A stretch of 64,000 nt of DNA from Dyella sp. AtDHG13 (lineage in GTDB: Bacteria > Pseudomonadota > Gammaproteobacteria > Xanthomonadales > Rhodanobacteraceae): assembly GCF_003201105.1 (NCBI RefSeq), contig NZ_QICJ01000009.1, forward strand, positions 1 through 64,000, read 5' to 3'. Shown here in pieces: positions 8,833-17,951 of the stretch (positions are counted from its first letter, which is position 1; every line of letters starts with the position of its first letter). Under the pieces are notes generated by a model. The model ran no database searches. It saw only the letters and a list, made by a program, of their open reading frames with translations, and was not told where the DNA came from. The translations under genes and the position numbers were made by a program.

Positions 8833-9854
8833 GCGAGCAAGGCGACCTTCCGCCCATCATCATTCGCCGCGTCAGGCCCAGGAGGCACGGCCACCACGGC
8901 GGTGCCTGGAAGGTGGCGTATGCGGACTTCGTCACCGCGATGATGGCTTTCTTCCTCGTCATGTGGCTGATCGGCGCGGGCACGCGCCAGCAGCGCGCGG
9001 CCATCTCCGAATATTTCAAGAACCCCAGCATGTCGCCGGGTACGGCCACCATGGCGCCGCCAGGCGCGATGGGACCCGGCGGCGCGAGCAACAGCATGAT
9101 CAAGATGGGCGGCGCGATGGACATGCCGCACGGCCCGGGTCGCGACACGAAGGGCGCCGCGGCGGCCCGTGTCGATCCGAAGGACATCGAGAAGGAAGCG
9201 CGCAAGCAGGAGCGCGCGCGGCTGGAAGAGTTGATGCAGCAACTGCAGGCGGCGATCCAGAGCAGCCAGGCGCTGGCGCCGTTCAAGGATCAGCTGTTGC
9301 TGGACATCACGCCCGAAGGCCTGCGCATCCAGATCGTGGACAAGCAGAACCGCCCCATGTTCGACCTGGGCCGCGCGCAGCTGCGGCCATACACCACGGC
9401 GATCCTGCAGGAGCTGGCCGGGTTCATCAATCGCGTGCCCAACCGCATCAGCCTCTCGGGCCACACGGACGACGCGCCGTACAGCAGCGATCACCAGTAC
9501 GGCAATTGGGAGCTGTCGGCCGACCGCGCCAACGCGGCACGCCGCGCCCTGCTTTCCGGCGGCCTGGCCGAAGACAAGATTGCGCGCGTGGTGGGCCTGG
9601 CCGCTTCGGTGCCGTTCGACCGCAGCAAGCCGGGCGATCCGGTCAACCGGCGCATCAGCATCATCGTGATGAACAAACAGGCGGAAGCCGCCTCGATAAC
9701 GCAGGAAGCGGACCCTGCGGATAACTCCACCGCCGCCGCGCCATTGCCCGCGGTGGCGCACATTGTGGCGGCCACGCCGGCCGCCGTCGCCGTGAGCGCC
9801 ATCGCGCCGGCCGAGGAACCTGCACCCGAGGCCGCGCGCCCGAACTCCCCTTGA
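8829..9854 (+). CDS. motB: flagellar motor stator protein MotB
   Basis: A 341-residue partner of MotA. After a basic N-terminus, the single membrane helix WKVAYADFVTAMMAFF carries the ion-binding aspartate (Asp33). A plug/linker rich in Gly, Met and Pro leads to an OmpA-like peptidoglycan-binding domain with SLSGHTDDAPY and NWELSADRANAARRAL. The start is GTG 8829, which overlaps the motA stop. The C-terminal 50 residues are Ala/Pro-rich and probably disordered. It anchors the stator to the cell wall. No other flagellar gene is in the window. Confidence 0.92.
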   Translation: MSEQGDLPPIIIRRVRPRRHGHHGGAWKVAYADFVTAMMAFFLVMWLIGAGTRQQRAAISEYFKNPSMSPGTATMAPPGAMGPGGASNSMIKMGGAMDMPHGPGRDTKGAAAARVDPKDIEKEARKQERARLEELMQQLQAAIQSSQALAPFKDQLLLDITPEGLRIQIVDKQNRPMFDLGRAQLRPYTTAILQELAGFINRVPNRISLSGHTDDAPYSSDHQYGNWELSADRANAARRALLSGGLAEDKIARVVGLAASVPFDRSKPGDPVNRRISIIVMNKQAEAASITQEADPADNSTAAAPLPAVAHIVAATPAAVAVSAIAPAEEPAPEAARPNSP

Positions 9855-9947
9855 AGCGACGCCCTCGGCGATGGATGCGGTGCTGACCTAGAATGCGAAC
9901 TCACGCGCCACAGGCCGATGGTCGGCGCCTTGCCTTGGGTGATCCGC

Positions 9948-10295
9948 ATGTCTGACGAACCATCGGTGCTGCTTTTTTCCTACGGCACGCTGCAGCTCGA
10001 GCGTGTGCAGCTGGAATCCTTCGGCCGCCTGCTCGACGGCGAGGACGACGCCATGCAGGGCTACCGCCAGCTGCTGGTGGAAATCACCGACCCCGACGTA
10101 CTGCGCAAGAGCGGGCAGAAGTTCCACCCCATCGTGGTTCCAAGCGACGACGCGCATGACGAAGTTGCCGGCAAGGTGTTTCGCATCACGCCGGACGAAC
10201 TGGCCGCGGCGGACGGTTATGAAGTGGCCGACTACAAGCGCGTTGCCGTGCGGCTGCGCTCCGGGCGCCAAGCCTGGGCATACGTGCAGGCCTGA
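9948..10295 (+). CDS. gamma-glutamylcyclotransferase/AIG2-like protein
   Basis: A 115-residue protein of the gamma-glutamylcyclotransferase (AIG2-like) fold. The N-terminal strand and loop LLFSYGTLQ is the signature YGTL substrate loop, and VFRITPDELAAADGYEV fits the conserved region holding the catalytic acid. These enzymes release 5-oxoproline from gamma-glutamyl amines or act on related bonds. ATG 9948 places the YGTL motif about 12 residues in, as usual. Substrate unknown. Confidence 0.8.
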   Translation: MSDEPSVLLFSYGTLQLERVQLESFGRLLDGEDDAMQGYRQLLVEITDPDVLRKSGQKFHPIVVPSDDAHDEVAGKVFRITPDELAAADGYEVADYKRVAVRLRSGRQAWAYVQA

Positions 10296-10458
10296 GCCTT
10301 CACTCTCGCGTAAGGCATCGAAGGCGGCTTGTTGCCGATTCTGCATATTCCCCGGCCGAATCCGGGCATCAGGCCGCACGCGAGCTACCTAGACTGCTTT
10401 CCAAGGGCGGCGCGAACGCGTCGTCCGTGCTCATCACGAGCATGACAGGGGAAAAGCT

Positions 10459-10962
10459 ATGCATGCCGCTCGCTGGACACAGCGGAGCCCTGGCGCCACC
10501 GTGGCGCCGGCCGCCGAACTCCGCACACCCAAGATCGACCGCCTGGATCTGCTCGCGCGCATGATGGTGCTGCGCGACGACTGTGTTGCGCAGGCATTGT
10601 CGCCAGCGTCCGATGCCGGGGCGCTCTCGTTCGAGGGCGATCGGCTGGACGAGGCCGAGCAACTGGGCCGCCAATGGGCGATCACCGATCCCGTCGACGG
10701 CGGCCGATTGGCAGCCACCCTGCTCAGCGGCCTGAGCGCTGCGGCAGAGCGCTTCGAGGATGGATATGCCGATGCCGTGCGCCACGACCACGCCCGTGCG
10801 TCGCTCCGCACACACGCAACGCGTGGACGGCTCAGCGCCTATATGCCTGCGGGCGGCCATTGCGACGCCTGCCGCGCCCACGTGGCGGTGCTGCTAGGCG
10901 ACCTCGCGACCGACGAACCCGCGGTGGCCTGCCCTTGCTGCGGGCACCCCTGGAGCCGCTGA
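10459..10962 (+). CDS. hypothetical protein with C-terminal Cys pairs
   Basis: A 167-residue protein I do not recognise. It begins at ATG 10459, 7 bases after a GGGGAAAA ribosome site. The central region is Ala/Leu-rich and helical. The last 40 residues hold two cysteine pairs, HCDAC and CPCC, about 28 residues apart, which could form a zinc ribbon. It lies just upstream of another small hypothetical gene on the same strand, with a 44-bp gap, and the two may be co-transcribed. Confidence 0.55.
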   Translation: MHAARWTQRSPGATVAPAAELRTPKIDRLDLLARMMVLRDDCVAQALSPASDAGALSFEGDRLDEAEQLGRQWAITDPVDGGRLAATLLSGLSAAAERFEDGYADAVRHDHARASLRTHATRGRLSAYMPAGGHCDACRAHVAVLLGDLATDEPAVACPCCGHPWSR

Positions 10963-11006
10963 CGGTTCGCGTCAACCAACGGCCAACCCGCCTGAGCGGA
11001 GGCACC

Positions 11007-11288
11007 ATGGGCTTTGTTCTACTCAAGCGCGAAATACACATCGAGCGCCCGGCCGGCGACGAAGCGGGCCGCTCCATCTGGTATCTGGACGAACCGATCA
11101 CCCACGAAGGCCAGGCTGCCAGTTATCTCGTGCAGTACATCGACTATGGCTATGAAGGCCTGTTCCTTTCCGCCGATGGCGAGGTGCTGCTCTCCGAGCA
11201 ACCGCTGTGGGAGAACACCGCCGGGGAGGAAACGGAACGCCCCGACTGGCTGGACGCGTTCCAGGAAACTCAGCGCCGCAGCCGCTGA
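11007..11288 (+). CDS. hypothetical protein
   Basis: A 93-residue acidic protein of unknown function. ATG 11007 follows a GCGGAGG ribosome site. The composition is mixed, with strand-like segments (FVLLKREIHIERP, SYLVQYIDYGYEGLFLS) and no membrane helix or signal peptide. It ends 18 bp inside the convergent HAD hydrolase gene. The good ribosome site and codon bias favour a real gene. Confidence 0.55.
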   Translation: MGFVLLKREIHIERPAGDEAGRSIWYLDEPITHEGQAASYLVQYIDYGYEGLFLSADGEVLLSEQPLWENTAGEETERPDWLDAFQETQRRSR

Positions 11289-11902
11289 CCATCGACACGC
11301 GCACCCAGCCGGGCAAGCGCGTGTTCCAGCGCATCGAGATCGTTCTTCTCGTCGTCATGGAAGATGGCATGCATGCCGAGCGCACGCGCTATTGCCACAT
11401 TGGCTTCGCTGTTGTCGATGAAGATGCATTCGTCGGCGGACACGTGAGCGCGCGACATGGCATGCAGGAAAATATCGGCGCCCTGCTTGCTGCTGCCCAC
11501 ATCGGCCGAGACAACGATGGGATCGAACAAGGCGTCCAGGCCTTGATGAGCGCGCAGATGCTGCATGCGATCGCCCGCGTTGTCCGTGATGATTCCCAGT
11601 GCGTGGTGAGCCCGCAACGCACGGGCCAGTGAAACCATGCCCGCGTTGACGGGCGTGCTTTCGAAGGCTTCGAACAGCAGGCCGATATCCAGTGGCGTAC
11701 CCAAGGCTGCGCACACGGCGGGCCAGATATCCGCATGTGTCGCCTTGCCCGTCATCAGGGCACCGATATGAGGGTGAAACGCGGCCTGAAGCGCGGGTAT
11801 CGCGATGCCACTGACATCGCTCAAGTATCGAAACGTGGTCTGCGAACCGCTCTTGTCGGTGGTGAGCACGCCGTCGTAGTCGAAGAAAATCGTCCTGATC
11901 AT
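11270..11902 (-). CDS. HAD-superfamily hydrolase
   Basis: A 210-residue haloacid-dehalogenase-type phosphatase. The HAD motifs are in order: motif I FFDYDGVLTT (Asp8 nucleophile, Asp10), motif II GIITDN, motif III around SSKQGAD (Lys), and motif IV ECIFIDNSEAN. A helical cap lies between motifs I and II. ATG 11902 follows AGGAAG at good spacing. It probably dephosphorylates a small phosphorylated metabolite. It overlaps the end of the convergent hypothetical gene. Confidence 0.85.
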   Translation of the reverse strand: MIRTIFFDYDGVLTTDKSGSQTTFRYLSDVSGIAIPALQAAFHPHIGALMTGKATHADIWPAVCAALGTPLDIGLLFEAFESTPVNAGMVSLARALRAHHALGIITDNAGDRMQHLRAHQGLDALFDPIVVSADVGSSKQGADIFLHAMSRAHVSADECIFIDNSEANVAIARALGMHAIFHDDEKNDLDALEHALARLGARVDGQRLRR

Positions 11903-11938
11903 CCCTGCTTCCTGCATACATTCATCGTGAAACATACC

Positions 11939-12043
11939 GTAGCCCGGATGGAGCGCAGCGGAATCCGGGATGCTCTTGTCGGCGTGTCCGGTGAATTCGG
12001 GCGTGGCGCACTCCCGGATTCCGCTGCGCTCCATCCGGGCTAC
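11939..12043. repeat. REP-family inverted repeat
   Basis: A perfect 32-bp inverted repeat (11939-11970 against 12012-12043) begins with GTAGCCCGGAT and is separated by 41 bp. It is the same family as the tandem array at 1970. It sits between two minus-strand genes and could act as a processing or termination hairpin. Confidence 0.85.
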
Positions 12044-12063
12044 GGCTGGGCGGATGGTGGGCT

Positions 12064-12411
12064 TTAGCGCGCCTCGACGTGCAGCAGCCTCGCCCGGCTG
12101 ACGTTGCCGCGGGCACGCGCGTGGAACTTCCAGGTCTGGCCCGGCTTGAGGTCGTGCACCTGGTCGGTGGCGCTGCCGATGGCGCGGCCCTTGGCATCGA
12201 ACAGTCGGAAGCTGACTTTGGCCGTGTGCACGGGCTTGTGGCCGACATTGGTGAGCGTGCCCACCACCTTGTTGCGGCCGGGCGTCACGTCGCGCTCGAC
12301 GCGGTACGAGCCCACCCTGACGCTGCCTTTTGCGGGCGTGCCGGCCCATGCGGCGGAGCACGCCAGACCCAAACCCAACAACAGCACCTGCACGGTCGAA
12401 CGGAGATTCAT
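12064..12411 (-). CDS. secreted FxLYD-like small protein
   Basis: A 115-residue protein with a clear Sec signal peptide (STVQVLLLGLGLACSAAWAG, probably cut after AWA). The mature part is a beta-sandwich-like domain with VVGTLTNVGHKPVHTAKVSF and FRLFDAKGRAIG, which is the pattern of FxLYD/DUF3426-type domains. ATG 12411 is chosen; a TTG lies four codons upstream. Role unknown, probably periplasmic. Confidence 0.65.
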   Translation of the reverse strand: MNLRSTVQVLLLGLGLACSAAWAGTPAKGSVRVGSYRVERDVTPGRNKVVGTLTNVGHKPVHTAKVSFRLFDAKGRAIGSATDQVHDLKPGQTWKFHARARGNVSRARLLHVEAR

Positions 12412-12492
12412 CGTGTACTTCAAGACGAAATGGAGCGTAGGAAAAGGACTGCATAGCTTAGCCGTGTCCTGGCCCTCCGTATGCCACGCCCG

Positions 12493-12873
12493 TCACTCCC
12501 AGCGATGGGCGTTCGTGGGGAACCCCGGGCGCTGCACCCGCACCACGCAGAACCGATGGCCGGAGGGCGCCTGCATCACCACCCAGCGCTCCAGGCGTTT
12601 CACTACCTGCGCGCCCAGCTTTTCCAGCCGGGCGACTTCGGCGGGGATGTCGTCGGCTTCTATGTCCAGGTGAACGCGGCTTTCGTGCTCCACCCGCTGC
12701 AGTTGGACGATGGGCTCGCCGTCCGGTGTGGCCAGCATGCGGTAGTTGCCGCGCGTGCCGGGGTGCTCGCTGTCCACGGGCCGCCCCAGGGCCTGCGCCC
12801 AGAAGTGTGCGGCTTCGTCGATATCGGGCACGTTGCAGTCGATGAGCAAGGCGCAGAGGCGGGAGTGATGCAT
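12493..12873 (-). CDS. VOC-family (glyoxalase-like) protein
   Basis: A 126-residue vicinal-oxygen-chelate protein with one pair of beta-alpha-beta-beta-beta modules. The first carries IDCNVPDIDEAAHFWAQALG and the second VHLDIEADDIPAEVARLEKL; it ends with an aromatic and His-containing PSGHRFCVVRVQ segment typical of glyoxalase/bleomycin-resistance-like proteins. A metal-dependent enzyme or binding protein is likely, with unknown ligand. Confidence 0.8.
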   Translation of the reverse strand: MHHSRLCALLIDCNVPDIDEAAHFWAQALGRPVDSEHPGTRGNYRMLATPDGEPIVQLQRVEHESRVHLDIEADDIPAEVARLEKLGAQVVKRLERWVVMQAPSGHRFCVVRVQRPGFPTNAHRWE

Positions 12874-12966
12874 GGTGGTTTCCTTCGTGAGGGGCGCGCG
12901 GCGCGCTTCGGGCGAAGGTACGCCTTTGTTCGTGGCGGTGGCAGTGTCCAGGCGTTGCGGGGAAAC

Positions 12967-13096
12967 CTCACCGTCATCCCCGCGCAGGCGGGAGGCGCTT
13001 TATCAACAGCCGAATGGCTGGTCATCCAGCGTCTTTCGCTCTTAACCAAGTGCCTCAAAGGCACTGGATCCCCGCCTGCGCGGGGATGACGGTGAG
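12967..13096. repeat. imperfect long inverted repeat (GTCATCCCCGCG family)
   Basis: The left arm starts CTCACCGTCATCCCCGCG at 12967 and the right arm is its inverted copy ending at 13096. Each arm has its own inner palindrome. The same terminal sequence forms the perfect element at 34952-35050, and a short relative occurs at 19037-19062. It fills most of the 359 bp between the VOC gene and selD. Confidence 0.75.
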
Positions 13097-13232
13097 GGAG
13101 ATTCACGCAGCGCTGTTGTGAAGTGTTATGGCACTAAACAGCCATGGAAACACGAAGTGCTTCAGTTCTTCCCGTCCTTCGCTATGCTGCGATCAACGTG
13201 ACCGCGCCATCGGCGCTTCCGGAGGATCCCGC

Positions 13233-14273
13233 ATGACCTCTGTCCGCTTGACCGACCTCGCCCATGGCGGCGGTTGTGGCTGCAAGCTCGCACCTTCCGT
13301 GCTGCAGCAGTTGCTGGCCGACAAGCCGGCGGCCGCGCCGTTCGCGCAGTTGCTGGTGGGCACGGAAGCCAGCGACGACGCCGCGGTGTGGCAGGTGGAT
13401 GACAGGACCTGCGTCATCGCCACCACCGATTTCTTCATGCCGGTGGTGGACGATCCCTTCGACTTCGGGCGCATCGCCGCAGCGAACGCGCTGTCCGATG
13501 TCTATGCCATGGGCGGCAAGCCGATCATGGCGCTGGCGATACTCGGCATGCCGCTCGGCAAGATCGACGTGGAGACGGTGCGCGCGATTCTCGCCGGCGG
13601 CGAGGCGGCCTGCGCGCAGGCGGGCATTCCCGTGGCGGGCGGACATTCCATCGACTCGGCCGAACCGATCTACGGCCTCGCCGCCATCGGTCTTTGCGCG
13701 CCGGCCGACGTGCGCCGCAACGGCGGAGCGCAGGTGGGCGACGCCATCATCCTGACCAAGGGGCTGGGCGTGGGCATCTATTCGGCGGCCTTCAAGAAGC
13801 GGGCGCTGCCGCCCGATGCCTATGCGGAGATGATCGCCTCGACCACGCAGCTCAACAGCGTCGGTCACGCGCTGGCGAAGGACGCAGACGTGCACGCCAT
13901 CACCGACGTCACCGGCTTCGGCCTCCTGGGGCACGGGCTGGAAATGGCGCGCGCCAGCGGCGTGCGGTTGCGCATCGAACAGGCGCGCCTGCCCTTCTTC
14001 ACGCAGGCGGCCGCGTTGGCGCAGGCGGGCTACATCACGGGCGCGTCCCATCGCAACTGGAACAGCTACGGTGAGGGCGTCACCCTGCCCGCCAGCCTGC
14101 CGGACTGGCAGCGTGCGCTGCTGACCGACCCGCAGACCTCGGGCGGCCTGCTGGTCGCCTGCAAGGCGGAGCGTGCGCAGGCGCTGCTGGCGATGATCGA
14201 AGATGCGGGCTATGCGCGTGCGCGCATCATCGGCACCGCCGTGGCGGGCGCGCCGGGCATCGATATCGTGTAG
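13233..14273 (+). CDS. selD: selenide, water dikinase
   Basis: SelD makes selenophosphate from selenide and ATP, the selenium donor for Sec-tRNA. The 346-residue protein starts at ATG 13233 after a GGAGG site (13221-13225). It shows the N-terminal catalytic loop HGGGCGCK, with Cys in the position that is Sec in some SelD proteins, followed by [20 protein letters not shown] and the metal/ATP loop [15 protein letters not shown], then DPQTSGGLL near the C-terminus. It runs convergently toward selC-selB-selA, ending 15 bp from the tRNA-Sec 3' end. Confidence 0.96.
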   Translation: MTSVRLTDLAHGGGCGCKLAPSVLQQLLADKPAAAPFAQLLVGTEASDDAAVWQVDDRTCVIATTDFFMPVVDDPFDFGRIAAANALSDVYAMGGKPIMALAILGMPLGKIDVETVRAILAGGEAACAQAGIPVAGGHSIDSAEPIYGLAAIGLCAPADVRRNGGAQVGDAIILTKGLGVGIYSAAFKKRALPPDAYAEMIASTTQLNSVGHALAKDADVHAITDVTGFGLLGHGLEMARASGVRLRIEQARLPFFTQAAALAQAGYITGASHRNWNSYGEGVTLPASLPDWQRALLTDPQTSGGLLVACKAERAQALLAMIEDAGYARARIIGTAVAGAPGIDIV

Positions 14274-14288
14274 ACGCGCCGCTCAAAG

Positions 14289-14385
14289 TGGCGGAAGAGA
14301 ATGGGAGTCGAACCCACCCGAGGCAGTCTGGGCTGCCTCACCCGGATTTGAAGTCCGGACGCCCCACCGGGGACGATGCTCTTCC
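14289..14385 (-). tRNA. selC: tRNA-Sec (anticodon UCA)
   Basis: A minus-strand tRNA of 97 nt including an encoded CCA (14289-14291), close to the E. coli selC length of 95. The acceptor begins GGAAGAG and ends CTCTTCC-G-CCA; the anticodon loop is CTTCAAA with UCA at 14349-14351; the long variable arm pairs GAGGCAG with CTGCCTC; the T loop is TTCGACT. The eighth acceptor position, paired C-G in E. coli, reads C opposite U here. The 5' half lies inside the selB reading frame. This tRNA is charged with Ser by SerRS and converted to Sec by SelA. Confidence 0.96.
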
Positions 14386-16332
14386 ATACGTGGAGGTTAC
14401 CGCAGGCGCGGGCTCGTACAAGTCCAGGTAGCCCGGCTGGATCCTGCGCAGGGTGCCGCGGTTGAGCGTCACGCCCTGCCGGTCGAAATATTCCAGTATC
14501 TGGATCGCCACCTTCCGGCCGTTGTCCAGCCGGTCGCGGAACTGCGCGGCGGTGAAGCGGCCGTCCGGCGCCTGCGCGGCGGTTTCCGCGGCGATCAACA
14601 CCATCTCGTGCATGGTGTTGCGCAGGAAGAAATGATCGTGCGCGACTTCATCGACCTGCCCCAGCCGCGCGGCAAACGCCATCAGCTGACGGATTTCCTG
14701 CTCCGGACGCGCCAGCTCGCCGGCGATATCGCGCACGCGTGGCGGGCGAAAGCGGACGTCGCCGCCCAGCAGCGGCGCGATGCGCTGCCACAGCGCCTCG
14801 CGGTCGGGCGGCCACTGCATGGCGTGGCTGGCGAGGCGCACGAACGCGCCATCGCGAACCACGCGGCCTGCAAGGTCCGCATGCTGCAGCGCCTGCGCAA
14901 ACGCAGCGGACGGCAGGCGCGGTTGCGACGCCAGCCGCAGCTTTTCCCGGCTCACACCCTGCAGGTCGGGATGCGCCGCGTGAAAAGCCTCCAGGAATCC
15001 GGTGAGGCTGGCGACGAAGGCCTGCCACTGCGCCGCGCTCAGGGCGATGCGCTGCTCGCCCGTGTCGAAAACCATCGGCGCCAGCGCGGCCCCGGCGTTG
15101 TCGAGCGTGTTTTGCGACAGGGCGCGGTCGCGCGCGAAGGCGAGCAGATCCCAAGCGAATGGCGGCGCGTCGAGCAGGCCGGCCAGCGCTTTCTGCGCAT
15201 CCTCGATGGCGAGCGCCGCACGCACGGCGGTTCGCCCTGCCGTGCGTCGCTGGCGCGACGGTGGGCGCAAATCCAGAAACCGGCCGCCACCGATGGTGCG
15301 TTGCGCGGACACATCGCGCAGCACGAAGCGGTCGAGCGCGGCGGCAGCGATGGGCCGATCCAGCACCAGCTGCACGTCAGCGCCCTGCCCGGGCGCGAGC
15401 GACGCGCCTTGCAGCAGCACGATGCGAACACCGACCTCGGCCGAACCATGATGCATGCGTGCAGGAAACCACTGGCCGATCGGCTTGGGCTCGGTGGGCA
15501 GCAGATGCATGTACGCGTCGATGCGATCCGTCGGCAGATGCAGGAACGGATCGACCACCATGTCGCCGCGATGGATGGCGTCCTTGGCGATACCCTCGCC
15601 GCTCAGGTTGAGCGCGCAGCGGTCGCCCGCGCGGCCGCGTTGCTCCGGGCGGTTCTGCGCATGCAGGGAACGCACGCGCGCGGCGAGCCCCGAAGGGCTC
15701 AGCGTGACCTGATCCTTCACCTGCACGCTGCCGGACAACACCGTGCCCGTCACCACCACGCCGATGCCCGGCAGGGTGAATACGCGATCGACCGCCAGGC
15801 GGAAGCGGCCATCATCGGCGCGCGCCCCCAGCTGACGCGCCTCGGCGGCGAGCCGGTCGCGCAAGGCGTCGATGCCGGCGTCGGTGCTGGAAGACACCGG
15901 CAGGATGTCCGCGCCGTCGAGCACGGTGCCCGCGGTGGCCTCGCGGATCTGCGCCGTGATGTGCTCGATCCGCTCGGGCGTCGCCAGGTCGGCCTTGGTG
16001 AGCGCGATCAGTCCACGCCGCACGCCCAGCAGATCGAGAATGGCCAGATGCTCTAGCGTTTGCGGCATCACGCCGTCGTCGGCGGCCACCACCAGCAAGG
16101 CGAGATCAATGCCGCTGGCGCCGGCCACCATGGTGTGCACGAAGCGTTCATGGCCGGGCACGTCGATAAAGCCGAGCACGGAGCCGTCGTCCAGCGGCAG
16201 ATAGGCAAAGCCGAGGTCGATGGTGATGCCGCGGGCTTTTTCTTCCTTGAGGCGATCGGCATCGACGCCGGTCAGTGCCTTGACCAGCGACGTCTTGCCG
16301 TGGTCGATATGACCCGCCGTACCGACGATCAT
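14338..16332 (-). CDS. selB: selenocysteine-specific elongation factor
   Basis: SelB delivers Sec-tRNA to UGA codons marked by a SECIS hairpin. ATG 16332 overlaps the selA stop by 4 bp, so the two are coupled. The 664-residue product (E. coli 614) has an EF-Tu-like GTPase domain with [28 protein letters not shown] and TKADL, then beta-barrel domains, then C-terminal winged helices that bind SECIS, ending near [20 protein letters not shown]. No stop occurs before selC: the frame enters the tRNA gene at 14385, adds 15 codons ([15 protein letters not shown]) and stops at a TGA (14338-14340) in the tRNA. Confidence 0.95.
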   Translation of the reverse strand: MIVGTAGHIDHGKTSLVKALTGVDADRLKEEKARGITIDLGFAYLPLDDGSVLGFIDVPGHERFVHTMVAGASGIDLALLVVAADDGVMPQTLEHLAILDLLGVRRGLIALTKADLATPERIEHITAQIREATAGTVLDGADILPVSSSTDAGIDALRDRLAAEARQLGARADDGRFRLAVDRVFTLPGIGVVVTGTVLSGSVQVKDQVTLSPSGLAARVRSLHAQNRPEQRGRAGDRCALNLSGEGIAKDAIHRGDMVVDPFLHLPTDRIDAYMHLLPTEPKPIGQWFPARMHHGSAEVGVRIVLLQGASLAPGQGADVQLVLDRPIAAAALDRFVLRDVSAQRTIGGGRFLDLRPPSRQRRTAGRTAVRAALAIEDAQKALAGLLDAPPFAWDLLAFARDRALSQNTLDNAGAALAPMVFDTGEQRIALSAAQWQAFVASLTGFLEAFHAAHPDLQGVSREKLRLASQPRLPSAAFAQALQHADLAGRVVRDGAFVRLASHAMQWPPDREALWQRIAPLLGGDVRFRPPRVRDIAGELARPEQEIRQLMAFAARLGQVDEVAHDHFFLRNTMHEMVLIAAETAAQAPDGRFTAAQFRDRLDNGRKVAIQILEYFDRQGVTLNRGTLRRIQPGYLDLYEPAPAVTSTYGRASSPVGRPDFKSG

Positions 16333-17726
16333 GGAAGCTGCGCGAGCGTGGCGGCGAACATCGCTTCGTCGGCGTCGTCCAGGCAGCGCAGATCCAGTTG
16401 CAGGGCGCCGTCGGCGATGCGTCCGATGACGGGACGCGGCAGCGCACGCAGCGCGGCGGCCAGCTGTTCCAGCGCGCTCTGGCTGCCGCGCGCGCGAATG
16501 AACAGCGCGGCACTGGCGAGCGTATCCAGCGGCAGCGCACCGGAGCCGATCTGGCTGCGGCATTCACCCACCTCGACCGCGAAGGCATCGCCCAGCCGCG
16601 CAGCCACCATGGGTTGCAGGCGATGCGCCTGCGCTTCGATATCCGCCTTGTCGCGTGCAAGAAAACGCAGCGTGGGCAGGCGCTGCGCAAGGCGATCCGG
16701 ATCGCGGTAGAGCTTGAGCGTCGCTTCGATGGCGGCAAGCCGCAGCTTGTCCACGCGCAGTGCGCGCTTGAGCGGATTGCGGTTGACCTGCTCGATCAGC
16801 GCGCGAGCGCCCACGATGAAACCTGCCTGCGGGCCGCCGAGCAGTTTGTCGCCGGAGAACGTGACCAGGCGCGCGCCCTCTTCCACCGCGTCGCGCACGG
16901 TAGGTTCGCGCGCCAGTCCGTGGCGCGAGAGATCGACCAGGCTACCGGAGCCCAGGTCGTTCAACAGCGGCACGCCGGCGGCATCCGCGATGGCAGCGAG
17001 GTCGCGCGCGCCGACCTCGGCGGTGAAGCCCTGGATGCGGTAGTTGGAGGTGTGCACCTTGAGCACGATGCCGGTGTGCGGGTTGAACGCCTGGCGATAG
17101 TCGGCGGCGTGCGTGCGGTTGGTCGTGCCCACTTCGACCATGCGCGCACCGGCACGCGCCATGATGTCGGGCATGCGGAAGGCGCCGCCGATCTCGATCA
17201 GCTCGCCGCGCGACACCACCGCCTCGCGTCCCAGCGCAAACGTGTTCAGGCACAGCAACACGGCGGCGGCGTTGTTGTTGACCACGGTGGCGTCTTCGGC
17301 GCCGGTCAGCTCGCGCAGCAAGGCGCGTACATGGTCGTCGCGCTCGCCGCGCGTGCCGTCGTCCAGGTCGTACTCCAGCGCCACGGCGTGGCGCATGGCG
17401 TCCGTCGCCGCCGCAATCGCGGCTTCTGCTAGCACAGCGCGGCCAAGGTTGGTGTGCAGCACGACGCCGGTCAGGTTGAACAAGGGACGCAGGCCGCCGG
17501 CGGGCGCATCCAGCCGCTGACCGGCGCGCTGCGCCAGTTCATCCGCGCTCGGGGGCATGGCGGGCGTGTCGCGCAGGGCCTGACGCGCTTCGTCGATGAC
17601 CTGCCGGATGGTGTCCGTGGTGGCGACCCGCCCGTGGCGCTCCAGCAGCGCGGCGGCTTCGGCCGTGGACAGCACCGTGGCCACCGCGGGAAGCTGGCGC
17701 AGGAGGGAGACCTCGGAGTCGGTCAT
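16329..17726 (-). CDS. selA: L-seryl-tRNA(Sec) selenium transferase
   Basis: SelA is a PLP enzyme that converts seryl-tRNA(Sec) to selenocysteyl-tRNA(Sec) using selenophosphate. The 465-residue product matches the E. coli length (463). The PLP-binding Lys sits in FSGDKLLGGPQAG. Other landmarks are NLTGVVLHTNLGRA, VNNNAAAVLL and the N-terminal tRNA-binding domain (SLLRQLPAVATVL onward). ATG 17726 is chosen over codons further upstream because the alignment to SelA begins there. It heads a selA-selB-selC unit with 4-bp and 48-bp overlaps. Confidence 0.96.
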   Translation of the reverse strand: MTDSEVSLLRQLPAVATVLSTAEAAALLERHGRVATTDTIRQVIDEARQALRDTPAMPPSADELAQRAGQRLDAPAGGLRPLFNLTGVVLHTNLGRAVLAEAAIAAATDAMRHAVALEYDLDDGTRGERDDHVRALLRELTGAEDATVVNNNAAAVLLCLNTFALGREAVVSRGELIEIGGAFRMPDIMARAGARMVEVGTTNRTHAADYRQAFNPHTGIVLKVHTSNYRIQGFTAEVGARDLAAIADAAGVPLLNDLGSGSLVDLSRHGLAREPTVRDAVEEGARLVTFSGDKLLGGPQAGFIVGARALIEQVNRNPLKRALRVDKLRLAAIEATLKLYRDPDRLAQRLPTLRFLARDKADIEAQAHRLQPMVAARLGDAFAVEVGECRSQIGSGALPLDTLASAALFIRARGSQSALEQLAAALRALPRPVIGRIADGALQLDLRCLDDADEAMFAATLAQLP

Positions 17727-17951
17727 GACGCAGGTCCTGGGACATCGCCGCACACGGGAGGCCTATGCTGCGTTGCCGGGCGCGCGGGGGTCAAGATTGG
17801 CCCGGCGATGACTTCGGCTTAATGCGCCGGCATGCACCATGCCTGCGCGGCTTTGCCGTCACCTGCCCCGACGCAGCGCATCCGGCCTGCGGCACACGGT
17901 GGGCAACATCGTGCCCTGTCAGGGCCGCCAACGTTGTGCCAAGGGGAAAAC

